Shown here: positions 1-10,320 of the stretch, piece by piece
Layout of the letters: each line of letters starts with the position of its first letter
How positions within the stretch are numbered: position 1 is the stretch's first letter
Assembly (NCBI GenBank): GCA_019802505.1
Contig: JAFMOC010000002.1
Location: 6,184,501-6,248,500, forward strand
Source: Corydoras sp. C115
Lineage: Eukaryota; Chordata; Actinopteri; Siluriformes; Callichthyidae
Direction: 5' to 3'
DNA length: 64,000 bases
Notes under the pieces: generated by a model
Told to the model about the DNA's origin: nothing
The model's database searches: none
Seen by the model: only the letters and a program-made list of their open reading frames with translations
Program-made: the position numbers and the translations under genes

Positions 1-197
1 AGTTAATTGAATTCTCCAAATTACCCGTATAGAGTGTGTGTGTGCCCAGCGATAGATTGGCGCCCTGTCCTGGGTGTATCTGCCCAGTGCCTGGGACATC
101 CCTACCCCCCCCCACACACACACACACGCACTCACACACACACACGACCCTGGTAGAGGGTGAAGCGGAAGATAATGGATGGATAGATGGATAGCAC
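1..197 (+). repeat. tRNA-derived SINE, 3' part (window edge)
   Basis: The window opens inside a SINE that recurs more than ten times here. Visible parts are the conserved 'cccagcgatagattggcgccctg' block, a GT/CA-rich stretch and the end 'agaggg..gaagcggaagataatgg' followed by a (GGAT)n tail. The head with the tRNA-like promoter lies outside the window. Confidence 0.8.
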
Positions 198-504
198 TGT
201 AGCTCATCTCCCTGGATGTGGAAGGAAGAGTTGATTGAATAGAGTCTAAAGAAGCTCTGTAAACTTCCAAACAAAGTCAAGTTAACCTGCATATACAAGG
301 TACAAAAGCTTTAGCTCACACTATCTGTTGCAATCTAAGTGAATTGAGACACTATGGAATCATGTGATGGATGCCTTGACAGCATACATGGTGTCTTAGA
401 GTCTAAAGAATACCAAGAAATGCAGTGCAGTGCTCATTGTAAAAAAAAAAAAAAATTGTCATAAAGAACAGAATTCATAAGCCACCCAAAAATAGTTTAA
501 GACA
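198..504. other. intergenic, nothing recognised
   Basis: AT-rich sequence with a short poly-A run near 440-455. No exon, RNA gene or repeat family is recognised. Confidence 0.5.
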
Positions 505-745
505 ACAGCCTGAAACAGTTTTAAACTGGCCAGCAATTAGTTAATATCTCCAATAAAAAGTCCAATAGAACACCTGTGGACAGATCTTAAAACAGCAGTT
601 GGAAAAATCACCCTTTAAAACTGAGAGAACTGGAACATTTGTCAAAAAAAAGTCCAATAAAGTGGTGTAAGTGATTATTTGCTACAGGAAGACGTGGGCT
701 GTAGTTATTTCTAAAGTCTGTGTAACCAAATAATAATTTGATGGC
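505..745 (+). pseudogene. Tc1-like transposase C-terminal relic
   Basis: Conceptual translation with several frame breaks gives fragments resembling the end of a Tc1 transposase (a 'PIEHLWTDLKTAVGK'-like stretch, then 'LRELEH' and 'WCK'). This is the part that follows the last catalytic Glu of DD34E enzymes. It is short, broken and lacks recognisable inverted repeats. Confidence 0.5.
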
Positions 746-1928
746 TAATGCCTTTAATACATTTATTCCAATCCATTTCGAAGTTCTGATATGATATCAG
801 ATTAGAATTTAATTCTCTGATTTTGTGTCATTCGAATGTAAACAAAATAAAAAATTTTGAAGACCACAATGAAAGAAATGTAGTGGTAACATTGTTTTTT
901 TTCCAGGACAGAAGGTCCATCCCAACAATTTTAGACTGTATTCTTAGCATCAATTATTGATGTAAAAATAAATTGGGTGATTTTTTTGCTTCTTCTTTGT
1001 ACTGGTTCATTAAACCATGCACCATAAATGAGTAATCATAATAATAATGAAGAAGAAGAAGAGGAAGAAGAAGAGGAAGAAGAAGATGAAGAAGAAGAAA
1101 AAAAAGAAGAATGGCACTGATTACAAAACATCTTTTTTAGAGAGGTCTTCCCCTTTATACAGAACACAATTTCACACTTCCTTTAAAGTCCTTTCCTGTA
1201 AAAGCCTCTTCCTCAGAGGCTAACAAAAAGTGGCAGCTGGACGATCGATCCCTCCCAAGAAGGTTAGAGTAGTCAAAAGATTGTTAACTAGCCATTTCAT
1301 CTCATAGATATTTAGATGATTGTTTGTGCTTCATTGCTCCCCTTTAGCAAGTGCCATTGCTACACCTGTGCCAGGCTCATTTTAAAGCCTGCTTGCCCAC
1401 TTCTGTTGACCTCACTCAGCAGCAAATAGGCTGACCACACCCTCTCACACAAAAGTGTGCTGCTTACAATGCATCATGTTTGACAAATGCCTTTCATGCA
1501 TGAATGAGAAAACACAAACAGTACTGTACTGCAAATCTTTGTTGTGATCAAGGCAATATATTGTCTGTCATAAATTACCAGTATATTTACTAGTAGTTAG
1601 AAATACACTTTAAAAAATATATACCATTTTAGTTTATTACAATACTCTTAGTTTAAAGTTTAAATTATCAGGCTTTTATAAATTGTTTATTAAGACACTT
1701 GTAAGCATTCTGTTAATGTATGTCTTTTTTTTTTTTTTAAACCAAACTGGTTTAATGAAATGATTTACAAAATTATAATTACAGACTAGAATTACTACCA
1801 TCTTCCTAGGTATATAATGGTATTATTATACCATTTCCTAATTATACAACATTAAGCTTATATATATACATAATCATGTAATTGTTAAGCATATAACAAT
1901 ATATAATTATATAAACATTAATATTAAA
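746..1928. other. intergenic with GAA repeat and a complex block
   Basis: Contains an imperfect (GAA)n purine tract at about 1048-1112. Around 1180-1470 there is a block of balanced, non-repetitive sequence unlike its AT-rich surroundings, which could be a conserved non-coding element upstream of sp8. No coding potential is seen. Confidence 0.4.
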
Positions 1929-2295
1929 AGGGCGTGGCACAGTGGCTTAGTGGTTAGCACATTTGCCTCTCAGCACTGGGGATTTAGGTTCAAATCCCAA
2001 AAGGAGATTCTATGTTCTCCCAGTGTCCACGTGGTTTTCCTCCGGGTTCTCCAGGTTCATCCCATGGTCCAAAAACATGGATTTGATGTAAAAAATAATA
2101 CTCTAAATTGCTCCATATAGAGTGTGTTTGTGAGTGTGAGTCTGTGTGAATAAGTGTTCCCAGTGATAGATTGACGTCCTGTCTTGGGGTTTATCTGCCC
2201 AGCGGTCAAAACGTTCTCCCTTGGATGGACATGGAGACACCCCCCCACCACCACCGTGACCCTAGTAGAGGATTAAGCAAAAGGTATGAATGAAT
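1929..2295 (+). repeat. tRNA-derived SINE, near full length
   Basis: Begins 'ggcgtggcacagtggcttag' with an A-box-like 'TGGCTTAGTGGTTAGCAC' and a B-box-like 'GGTTCAAATCCC'. It then carries the family body (ccaaaaacatgg, cccagtgatagattg, cctagtagagg) and ends in a (GAAT)n tail. Moderately diverged from the cleanest copy at about 40.74 kb. Confidence 0.85.
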
Positions 2296-2728
2296 GTTAA
2301 AAGGAGCCTCCACAAGCAGGCCTCTACAGCTGATTTGAAACTCTGCAGCCCAAGCTCAACCAGCGTTTGTGAGTGAGTGAGTGTGCTGAGCGATAGATAT
2401 TCTTGGTGTGAAGATTAAGTGGAAGGAATTAATTCATAATGAATGAATTAATAAATTTGTTCTCCTTCTCTTCCTCCTTCTTTTTCATAGTATTGCTTTG
2501 CTCATAATAATATATTAGAACTAATAATAATAAAGTTGTTCAAAAATAATTTTGCTTTATTTCAACCTGTGTTGTTGAACTCCTCCCACAGGTTTTCTCA
2601 CTGGGAGGCTCTGCACACACACTGTGTCTTTCTCCCTGCCAGTTGCTAATTGCTGTATTTATCGAATGTAGACATGTCCAGATTTAGCATGCTAGATATA
2701 TGTCGTTATGTCAGTGCCCAGTCCCATA

Positions 2729-2729
<1 letters not shown>

Positions 2730-2793
<64 letters not shown>

Positions 2794-2794
2794 A

Positions 2795-2849
<55 letters not shown>

Positions 2850-2876
2850 AATATATATGTCATATGTCATATGTTG

Positions 2877-2945
<69 letters not shown>
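2730..2945. repeat. compound (CA)n / (TA)n microsatellite
   Basis: Two long CA arrays separated by short TA runs, then a TA array of about 65 bp. A GA-rich tail follows to about 3030. Confidence 0.98.
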
Positions 2946-2950
<5 letters not shown>

Positions 2951-3564
2951 TATGACAAAGAGAGATGTACACGCATACATATATATGCGTGAGAGAGAGA
3001 GAGACAGACAGACATAGAGAGAGGCACAGAGTTAACGCCAATTTGCTTCTGACTTGGGGCTTTCTCTGTGATTTCTAAAAGCTGTTGGCAATTGAATAAT
3101 CAGGGCCAATATCGTGTCATGTGAATTTAACATAAGCTACTCTGGCATTGATTGTTATGCTAATATTACTAGCACATCACAGAGAAACTGACCAATATTT
3201 AGCATGCTAAATATCTGTGCTTGTCTTTTCTAAATCCACTGATATGGCTGATATGGACCATTGATTAACTACACCTATAACTAGTGAGAGCAGAGGCCTT
3301 CTGCAGATTTTGGTAAGCAAAAATAAAAAGATCTACTTTAAGCATGTTTAATTGGATTTAAAAAATGAAGAATACAGTGTTTTACAATGCTTACACTTTG
3401 GCAGACTTATGCCTGTTTACAGTTTGAAAATCCAAGTTGCAGTTGTAGTTGAAATATGTATTGTGTAAACCACAACAAACAAAAACTTACGTGGGAATAG
3501 CAGCTACTTAACAAATAATAAGAGATGAAATAGGGACAAATTATATTGTTACCAATATAGCTTT
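2946..3564. other. intergenic, complex non-repetitive block
   Basis: After the microsatellite, 3030-3320 is complex sequence with homeodomain-like TAAT/ATTA cores and no open reading frame. It is a possible regulatory element by composition only. The remainder is AT-rich and unassigned. Confidence 0.3.
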
Positions 3565-3852
3565 ACCACCTCTCAGTCCTCGGGACCTTGGTAAAGTTTT
3601 TATGTTCTCCCCATATCCGCATGGGTTCTTTTCGAGTTCTCTGGTTTTCTCCCACAGTCAAAAAAATAAATAAATAAAAATGAAAGGTGGATTGGCTGCT
3701 TTAAATTGCCCCTATATAAATTGCTATTTGCCCGATTTAGTGTGAGTAAGTGTGTCCCAGCGATAGATTGCTGCCCTGTTATGAGAGTGCAGTCCATCTG
3801 CACAGTGAGCAATACTTTCCCCATGACCCTAGTAGAGCATTGAGTGGGAATA
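3565..3852 (+). repeat. diverged copy of the same SINE
   Basis: Recognisable landmarks are 'tatgttctcccc', 'gttttctcccacagtc', 'cccagcgatagattg' and 'cctagtagag', but the head is degraded and there is an A-rich insertion. An older copy than most others here. Confidence 0.7.
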
Positions 3853-4329
3853 TAATGAGATTATGTGTTAAAATACAACCTTCATAATATTTTCTTGTAA
3901 TTTAAACAGAAATTTATTTTACATCCGCAGTACTTTTAAAGTTTCCATTATTGTGTGTGCTATTGCATAACACATTTGTTTCTAATGTATTTAACAATTA
4001 ATATTCTGTCTGTATTTTTAGTATTTGTTTGTACTTTTTAATCTTAAATTTAATAAAAGGCATTAGTTTTATCAACTTTTTTCATTACCTCAAAACTTTG
4101 GGTGCAATTACAGTTAGCCTCATCATTCATGGAAAATAATTCCATACCTTAAGACTTATAAAGTCAAGTATACTGGTTTGGATTAGAAGTGTTACATGGC
4201 CATGACAAAAATTTTGATTTTAAAGTTGATTATTTTTATCGATATTGAGATTATTATTATATTCGGCGGTTGAGGCAGATAAACACTTTATTGACAATAC
4301 TGGTATTGTTACATAATTTTTAAATGTTA

Positions 4330-4745
4330 ATAACCAATTAATTAATTGGTTTTATTTAAATAGAATGCCACCGGTTTAATAAAACCAAGGTCCCATTCAT
4401 TCTAGATAAAAGTTTAGGAAATAACCTTTTCAGTGTAACTATGCACCAGTCCAGAAGATGAGGACAATCATGGTGTCTGAGTTTAGTGTGGAAAAACTTA
4501 ACTGGTCTACAAAAAGCTCTGACTTCAACCCCATTAAACATCTTTTTGGTGAACTAGAACAGAAATTGCATGTCTGACATTACAAATGCTTTTCTGGGCA
4601 AAAATACAAAAGTTCCAACAGACAAACTCGAAAATCTTGTAGAATTACTTTTTCAGATAAGTGAAAGCTGTTAAAGCAACATAGGGTGAGGATTAAAAAG
4701 AATACTCCAGTAGGTGTAGGTGCTTTGTCTTTTGCATATAGTATG
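4330..4745 (+). pseudogene. Tc1/mariner-like transposase relic (C-terminal part)
   Basis: Reads in the + direction as broken transposase sequence, e.g. 'VWKNLTGLQKALTSTPLN', a phrase shared by a common fish Tc1/mariner-like family, with stops and frame shifts. It is a different family from the young Tc1 at 48.5 kb. Confidence 0.5.
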
Positions 4746-4776
4746 CTGGTGCTAAACAGAGTCCATTGTGCAATTT

Positions 4777-5099
4777 TCATTCATTCATTCATTCATTATC
4801 TCCCGCTTTATCCTCTATAAGGGTCGCGGTGGGGTTCCCCATGCCCATCCAGGAGAGAACATCTCAAGCGCTGGGAAGATAGACCCAGGACAGGGCGCCA
4901 ATCCATTGCTGGGCAAACACTCACTCAGACAGACACACTCTATATGGGGCAATTTTGAGTATTCAATTGACTTGATCCATGTTTTTGGACTGTGGGAGGA
5001 AACCGGAGAACCCGGAGGAAACCCACGCAGACACGGGGAGAACATGGAAACCCTAGCGCTGAGAGGCAAACGTGCTAACCACCAAGCCACCGTGCCGCC
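4777..5099 (-). repeat. tRNA-derived SINE, full length, with target-site duplication
   Basis: On the + strand it reads as (ATTC)n tail, 'atctcccgctttatcctc', body, and finally the complement of the tRNA-like head ending 'ccaccgtgccgcc'. It is flanked by the direct repeat ATTGTGCAATTT at 4765-4776 and 5100-5111, a clear target-site duplication from retroposition. Confidence 0.92.
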
Positions 5100-5111
5100 A
5101 TTGTGCAATTT

Positions 5112-7470
5112 ATTCTGACAATTATCCAAAGCCATTTGTTAGAAACACTTTTCACTGGAAGTGAGGTATGATTATATTTGAGTTTGTAGGAAACCCACCC
5201 TAAATATCTGTTGTCAGATAAACGTTCTAATAATATCTGGCAAATATTTGCATTTGTTTATTGTAGCAATATGCAAGTAGCTTACTAACTAATCAGAAGT
5301 GTCACTATTTTACAATTCTACTTTTAATAGTTGGTAACACAGCTTGATAGTTTTCCATCTTTTACCATTTATTGTAATACACATTACATTTGACACGAGA
5401 TAATTTTGAATTTAAACAAATAATTCAACAAAAAGCAAAGTATGTAACCTGAGTAGATTACTTCTGCATAACATGAACTTCTTCTGGTTCTTACCTGGTA
5501 TTGAAAATGGTCACCCCCTTTCTGTGTCACAGATCAATGAGCCACTTAAACTCCCCTGTAAACCATACAAAAAAAGATTTAGTAATACATCATTCTTTAG
5601 ATACCATCTAATCAAGAAACCTGTCATCATACTTAATACCTTAATACCATCGTATGTCCCATTTAAATGAGAATGCTGGCCCTCTTGCTATCTCAAACTA
5701 GTATCTCCTTTGCTGTTTTGTTAAACAGCTTATGCTAATGTTCATGACTATAGTCTAAAGCTCATGATGTGAACTCTTCCAGGTGCTTAGGTGTAGTGAT
5801 TAGCTGTTGGGTGTCTCATCCCCCATTCAGCATCCATGTTAAGGCTGATTAAGATTATGTAGTAATGCCAATAGTTAGCCCTGAACCAATGGAATCTGTT
5901 TTATCATAAATAGTCAAATGATGAATATTGAGACAAATGTTTGCAGGTTTAAATCCCACCTTGTTTATTTGCATATATGATAAATGAATGTGAAGTGTGA
6001 AAATAATATAATTCTCAGTATTAACTTTAATAGAATTAATATGGTTTTCAACATTTGTAGGTGCTTTTGTGTTATTACTACAGCAACTTATATCAGTGAG
6101 TGAAACTTATATCAGGTCTCAGGACTGGATTTATTACAATAAAAATTAGACCATCTGCACTTGAGGAGCTTTTAATGTATTTTAGTGCTTTAAAACTTTT
6201 TGCATAAATTAATTGTAAAATGTGTTATGCAATAGCAGTAATAATAATTGACATACATTTTTTAATTGTGCTCGAAATTATATTCTGCAAAACAAAAAAA
6301 ATATATATAGTCAAATTATTACAATTTAATGTGAGTTGTGTGTTTGCTTGTATGGGTTTGAGTGTGTTTTCATGGGTGTAAATCCATACGTCCGTGTTTG
6401 TCATGGTGTGTTTGTGACCCAGCAATAAGTGATCACCTGGCCTGTGGCTCTTCTCCAGTGGATCTCTGTTCCGGCTTTGTGGGCCATTCATTTGGCAGTA
6501 GACTGGCCCTCTCTGAAGCTCACCCAGGCACAGCCATGCTTCCTGCTCCTCCTTTGTCACACCATTTGGGCTCTTGTGTCTGGGGCTCCACTGTCCTGGC
6601 CTCACTTGGCAGCTCTAAACACATAGACATCTGCTCGCTCTCTCCCTGACCTCCTGCTGAACAGACCAAGCTGGGGCCATGACCACTTATTCACAACAGT
6701 ACCCTGCTGCAGTAACTGGTATAGCCTTATGACATTTAACAAAGTGATGTAATTATGCATTATTTTAGAGTTACATTAAATATCACCAGTAATCAATCAG
6801 TGGAATAATTTAAAAGCATATCACACTGCTTTATCTGGTCTCTGACAAATAAAGTGGTTTTACATATCTCCCATTAAAGGTTTGGTTGATGTTCAAGTTG
6901 ATGAAATGTGATTTTTCTAATTTTTTTCAAAGTTTATGCTTAAAACTACAAACCACATTAGACATATTTTTATAATTAAAATTATGAAGCTGACTTTGGC
7001 TGCATAATGAACTAAATAATTTATTTAATCAGTCAGTGAGACCTGTCAATTTTGATATTTAGTAAAACCAAGTGTTTGATGATTTTTGGTATAGTTGGTA
7101 TATTATAAAAAAAAATGTGTATATTATTTATGGACGTTTAAACCTAAAATAATCATAAAAAATATTACATTGAAAATCTCTTCTTCGTAAAGTTTTTGCA
7201 ATAAAATTTTAACTGTTCTTCTAACTGGAATAGCTTACTAATTTGTAAGTATCTTCTAACGTAATTTAAGATGTAGTAAGTCATTTTATTCATTTATTGA
7301 TTTAATTATTACTAATTTAAATACGTTCAGTGCATGACTTAGTCAGCTTAGACTTTATCAGGAGCTAGATTTCTTTAACAATGAGGGTAAAACACGAGAA
7401 TTATCACAGGATGTCTTTCAAGTTCTTTCTTACTATTATTGCATGGGATGTAGTCACCTTTCAGTTGCTT
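5112..7470. other. sp8 upstream intergenic region
   Basis: No coding exon recognised. Two blocks of higher complexity stand out from the AT-rich background: about 5680-5900 and about 6420-6690 (GC-richer, with CACCTGG and CCAGG motifs, open on both strands by chance). They are candidates for conserved regulatory elements of sp8. I base this on composition only. Confidence 0.35.
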
Positions 7471-8107
7471 GTTGTGTTTTCTTTTTTTGTGCGCAGAATT
7501 ATGGGAGAACGCACGATATGAAGCGCGTATTGTTTGCGGTCCTTGGAGCGACACTAACTCGATGATTGCGGCCACCGAATGGGCCGTATCTGTCTTTAGC
7601 TCCATTTCGTGCTGGTAACGAAGCCCTTACACGACAGAAGAAAGAGCGAGACGGAGACATCTGTTCAGCCCAAACAGCAACCTGCGCGCCCTCAGTGCCA
7701 CTCCTCTTTCACTTTCTATTCAGTTGGAGTTCAACTTAATGTGTGATGTTCTGCTTAAACTGCAGCTGGTTACAGACACATGCTTGCTTTTCCAGATTCT
7801 TACAAACATTTAGAAATGCAAAGCTATGGACAACTGATGTCCTATTTCTAACCGTGCGTATTTTACGCAGATACATTATTTTTAAGGTTTTGAAAGTGAA
7901 TTATTTAGGTCCAGTTTCAATCGCAAGTAACCAGCTTGTCAATAAATTAAACATTATAGAGAACTATAGAGAACACGCATCATGAAAGTCATAATGAAAG
8001 TACAGCTGATCCATTTGAGCTTTTTTCAGGTCTCACTCTGCGTGCGCTCCTGTCTGTGCGTGTGTGCGTGCGTGCGTGCGTGCGTGTGTGCCTGTGTGCG
8101 TGTGTGC

Positions 8108-8152
<45 letters not shown>

Positions 8153-8320
8153 AAGTCTCCTGAGGATCTCGACACATGTACTGATTACACCAGCGGTGTC
8201 CAAGCGACTCTTCCTCCGATAACCGTAATTACACTCGTTACCCAAAGTTCACGTTTGTCATCCGAGCTCCGCGGCTTCACAGTCGAGACGGGTGGTGGAA
8301 CCTGCGCACACTAACACGGT
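7470..8320 (+). promoter_or_regulatory. CpG-bearing upstream block; possible distal promoter or 5' UTR exon
   Basis: CpG dinucleotides are locally frequent at 7490-7700 and 8160-8320, unlike the flanks, and a TG array lies between. A possible splice donor (acacg|gtatga) at 8318/8319 ends the second CpG-rich block, so a non-coding first exon of sp8 is conceivable. No protein-coding signal is visible. Confidence 0.3.
8056..8152. repeat. (TGCG)n/(TG)n microsatellite
   Basis: Alternating purine-pyrimidine tract grading from TGCG units to pure TG. This sequence type readily forms Z-DNA. Confidence 0.97.
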
Positions 8321-8493
8321 ATGATTTTTTTCCCCTTTTGCTTGCATCATTGGACCATACTTAAACTGAGACGATTTATTTTGTGTAAATCTGTGCCATT
8401 TATTCATCTGTTGAGGGGTCGCTTTGCAGGACTGATAGTGTAATATTATTTCTTGTTATTAGAGAATATATAATTGGTTAGTGATAAAGTGCC

Positions 8494-8495
<2 letters not shown>

Positions 8496-8573
<78 letters not shown>
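8496..8573. repeat. (AT)n microsatellite
   Basis: About 39 AT units without interruption. Confidence 0.99.
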
Positions 8574-8574
<1 letters not shown>

Positions 8575-10040
8575 CACGTATAGAAATTAAAAAACTGCAC
8601 GATTTTCTGATCATTTTGCATTTTGTTAATACTTCAGCGTGTGTCCCTGGATGCTGTATTTAACTGATCGCCTTGTACATGTCCAGCTATTAGCGTTATC
8701 GTTAGAGGGGATCTACCAAACTGTTGTGCAAGCCGGAGAAACAGAGAAATTATCCTGATCGCTCATATATCACTGTGAGCAATAAAAAAGCGACAAGGCT
8801 GAAGCTCATGATTTGATGAATCCTTCTCGGTCGTTTTAATTAACTTTTTCTGCTGTCCTATAATGGCCAGGCTGGTCAACAGAGCCGGTCAATAAGAATC
8901 TTAATATCAAACAAATAAAACTTCTCATGATTAAAACCTCCCGCTTTATTAAATTTGAAATTCAAATGAAATTTATGCCGCATATACCACGCTGCATGTA
9001 AATGTGCTCTCCTATTCTGCATTATTATCTTGAGATGATACGGGCATTCAGCGATCTCATAGGCAACACAGTAAAAAGTCATAAGGAGTAGATCTATATC
9101 CCTTACACAAAGTTTAGATTGTGAGTTAGAAAGTAAACTATGCGCTACATATGTCATTAAAGCGTAGCCAATTATGTAGTTTTACATTAAACACTGGTGT
9201 ACAGATTGTACGACCTTATACATATTATAGCGTATCTTGTGTCGAACAAACACAATTAAACAGGCCCTGATTCTATTCAAAAAAGGTCTTCATTTCCCTA
9301 ATTTTGACTACGCAGAGAAAAAAATATACCTATACCACACTTATTTCTCAATGAAACTTTTTGAATCATGAAATAAATCTCATGGCTCGTACGATATATT
9401 ATAAGTGTAAAAAGAATACAATGAATACAATTTGAATAGGATTGTGATGCTGCTGAAACCAGTTTGTGGTGCCACATGTCGATATTTTTTCGATTTTAAC
9501 CTTTTTTTTTTTGCTCAGAAAAAAAGACTGTAATTATTCCCATCATTATAGCGAAAGATGGAAAAGAAGAAGAATCAAACCAAAAAAGCAAATGTTGAAA
9601 GTTCTCCACAATCCGATTCTTCAATTAAATCATTCTTTCTTTTATTGAAAAAAGAAAACTTTTTTTGCCTGTCACTTGGTTATGGGCTTCATTAAGCCTT
9701 TAAAGTAAACGTGCCTTAAAAGTTTGGTAAACAGTAAATGACAGAACTTTTTTGATTCGAAAATATCATTAAATGGTTTATAAATAATGCCAACGATTGA
9801 TATTTGCTAATATAGCATCTAAGGTTTTTTTTATTTATTTAATGCATATGTAAACGTATATTAAACATGAATATAATAGGCCTATCGATTATGAACCATC
9901 ATACCACATCTACGATAAAGACAGCGCAGTAATTATTTATCTATAGAAACGAACACTCCCTAACTTAATAGAACTTATTGCAGCAAACAAAACAAGGTGA
10001 ACTTTCCCAAACAAATGGAGAGGCTCTCATTAAACAGAGC
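8574..10040. other. sp8 5' flank, non-coding
   Basis: AT-rich, with isolated complex stretches (8640-8880, 9000-9180). Open frames here are short and show no protein family resemblance. No repeat family is recognised. Confidence 0.45.
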
Positions 10041-10299
10041 TCTTCCGCTGCCTGTATGGAGGGGGTGGAGGAACGTGTCTGGAGCGCGCTATCGATGACC
10101 TCACGCTAGAATGCGGCCGCGTGAAGGTACGGCTGCTCTGATTGGTCGCGCAGGTCATAGCGGCACTTCAAAGCGGAGCGGAGCCTACAATTGTGCGGGA
10201 ATGGGCGGAACACATCATTGTATTGCACACCTCTAAAAAAAACAGCGGTCTAATTCATAAATTAAAAAAAAAAGATCCTCTGAGGAGGGCACTTTTGTG
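10041..10299 (+). promoter_or_regulatory. sp8: sp8 proximal promoter and 5' UTR
   Basis: A CpG-rich island directly upstream of the sp8 start codon. Visible motifs are an inverted CCAAT box (ATTGGTC, 10141-10147), a GC box (GGGCGG, 10203-10208) and a NotI-type GCGGCCGC at about 10114. There is no clear TATA box, so initiation is probably dispersed, as is common for CpG-island developmental genes. The exact start site cannot be placed. Confidence 0.55.
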
Positions 10300-10320
10300 A
10301 TGGCAACTTCACTTCTAGGG
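10300..10320 (+). CDS. sp8: sp8 coding exon 1 (7 codons)
   Basis: ATG GCA ACT TCA CTT CTA GGG followed directly by the donor gtgagt. It encodes MATSLLG, the known N-terminus of the long Sp8 isoform. It is too short to show in an ORF scan and decides the true start. Confidence 0.9.

Noticed and set aside
2650..3017. Open frames made of Thr-His, Ile-Tyr or Cys-Val dipeptides (also at 8.0, 21.6, 25.9, 31.3, 39.1, 56.0 and 63.6 kb)
   Set aside because: They are translations of dinucleotide or trinucleotide microsatellites with no conserved motif or splice context.
4815..5135. Open frames of 100 codons or more at 4.8, 18.45, 31.5 and 58.1 kb with PPGSPVSSHSPKTWIKSIE-type sequence
   Set aside because: The same peptide recurs because all are translations of the SINE body; not genes.
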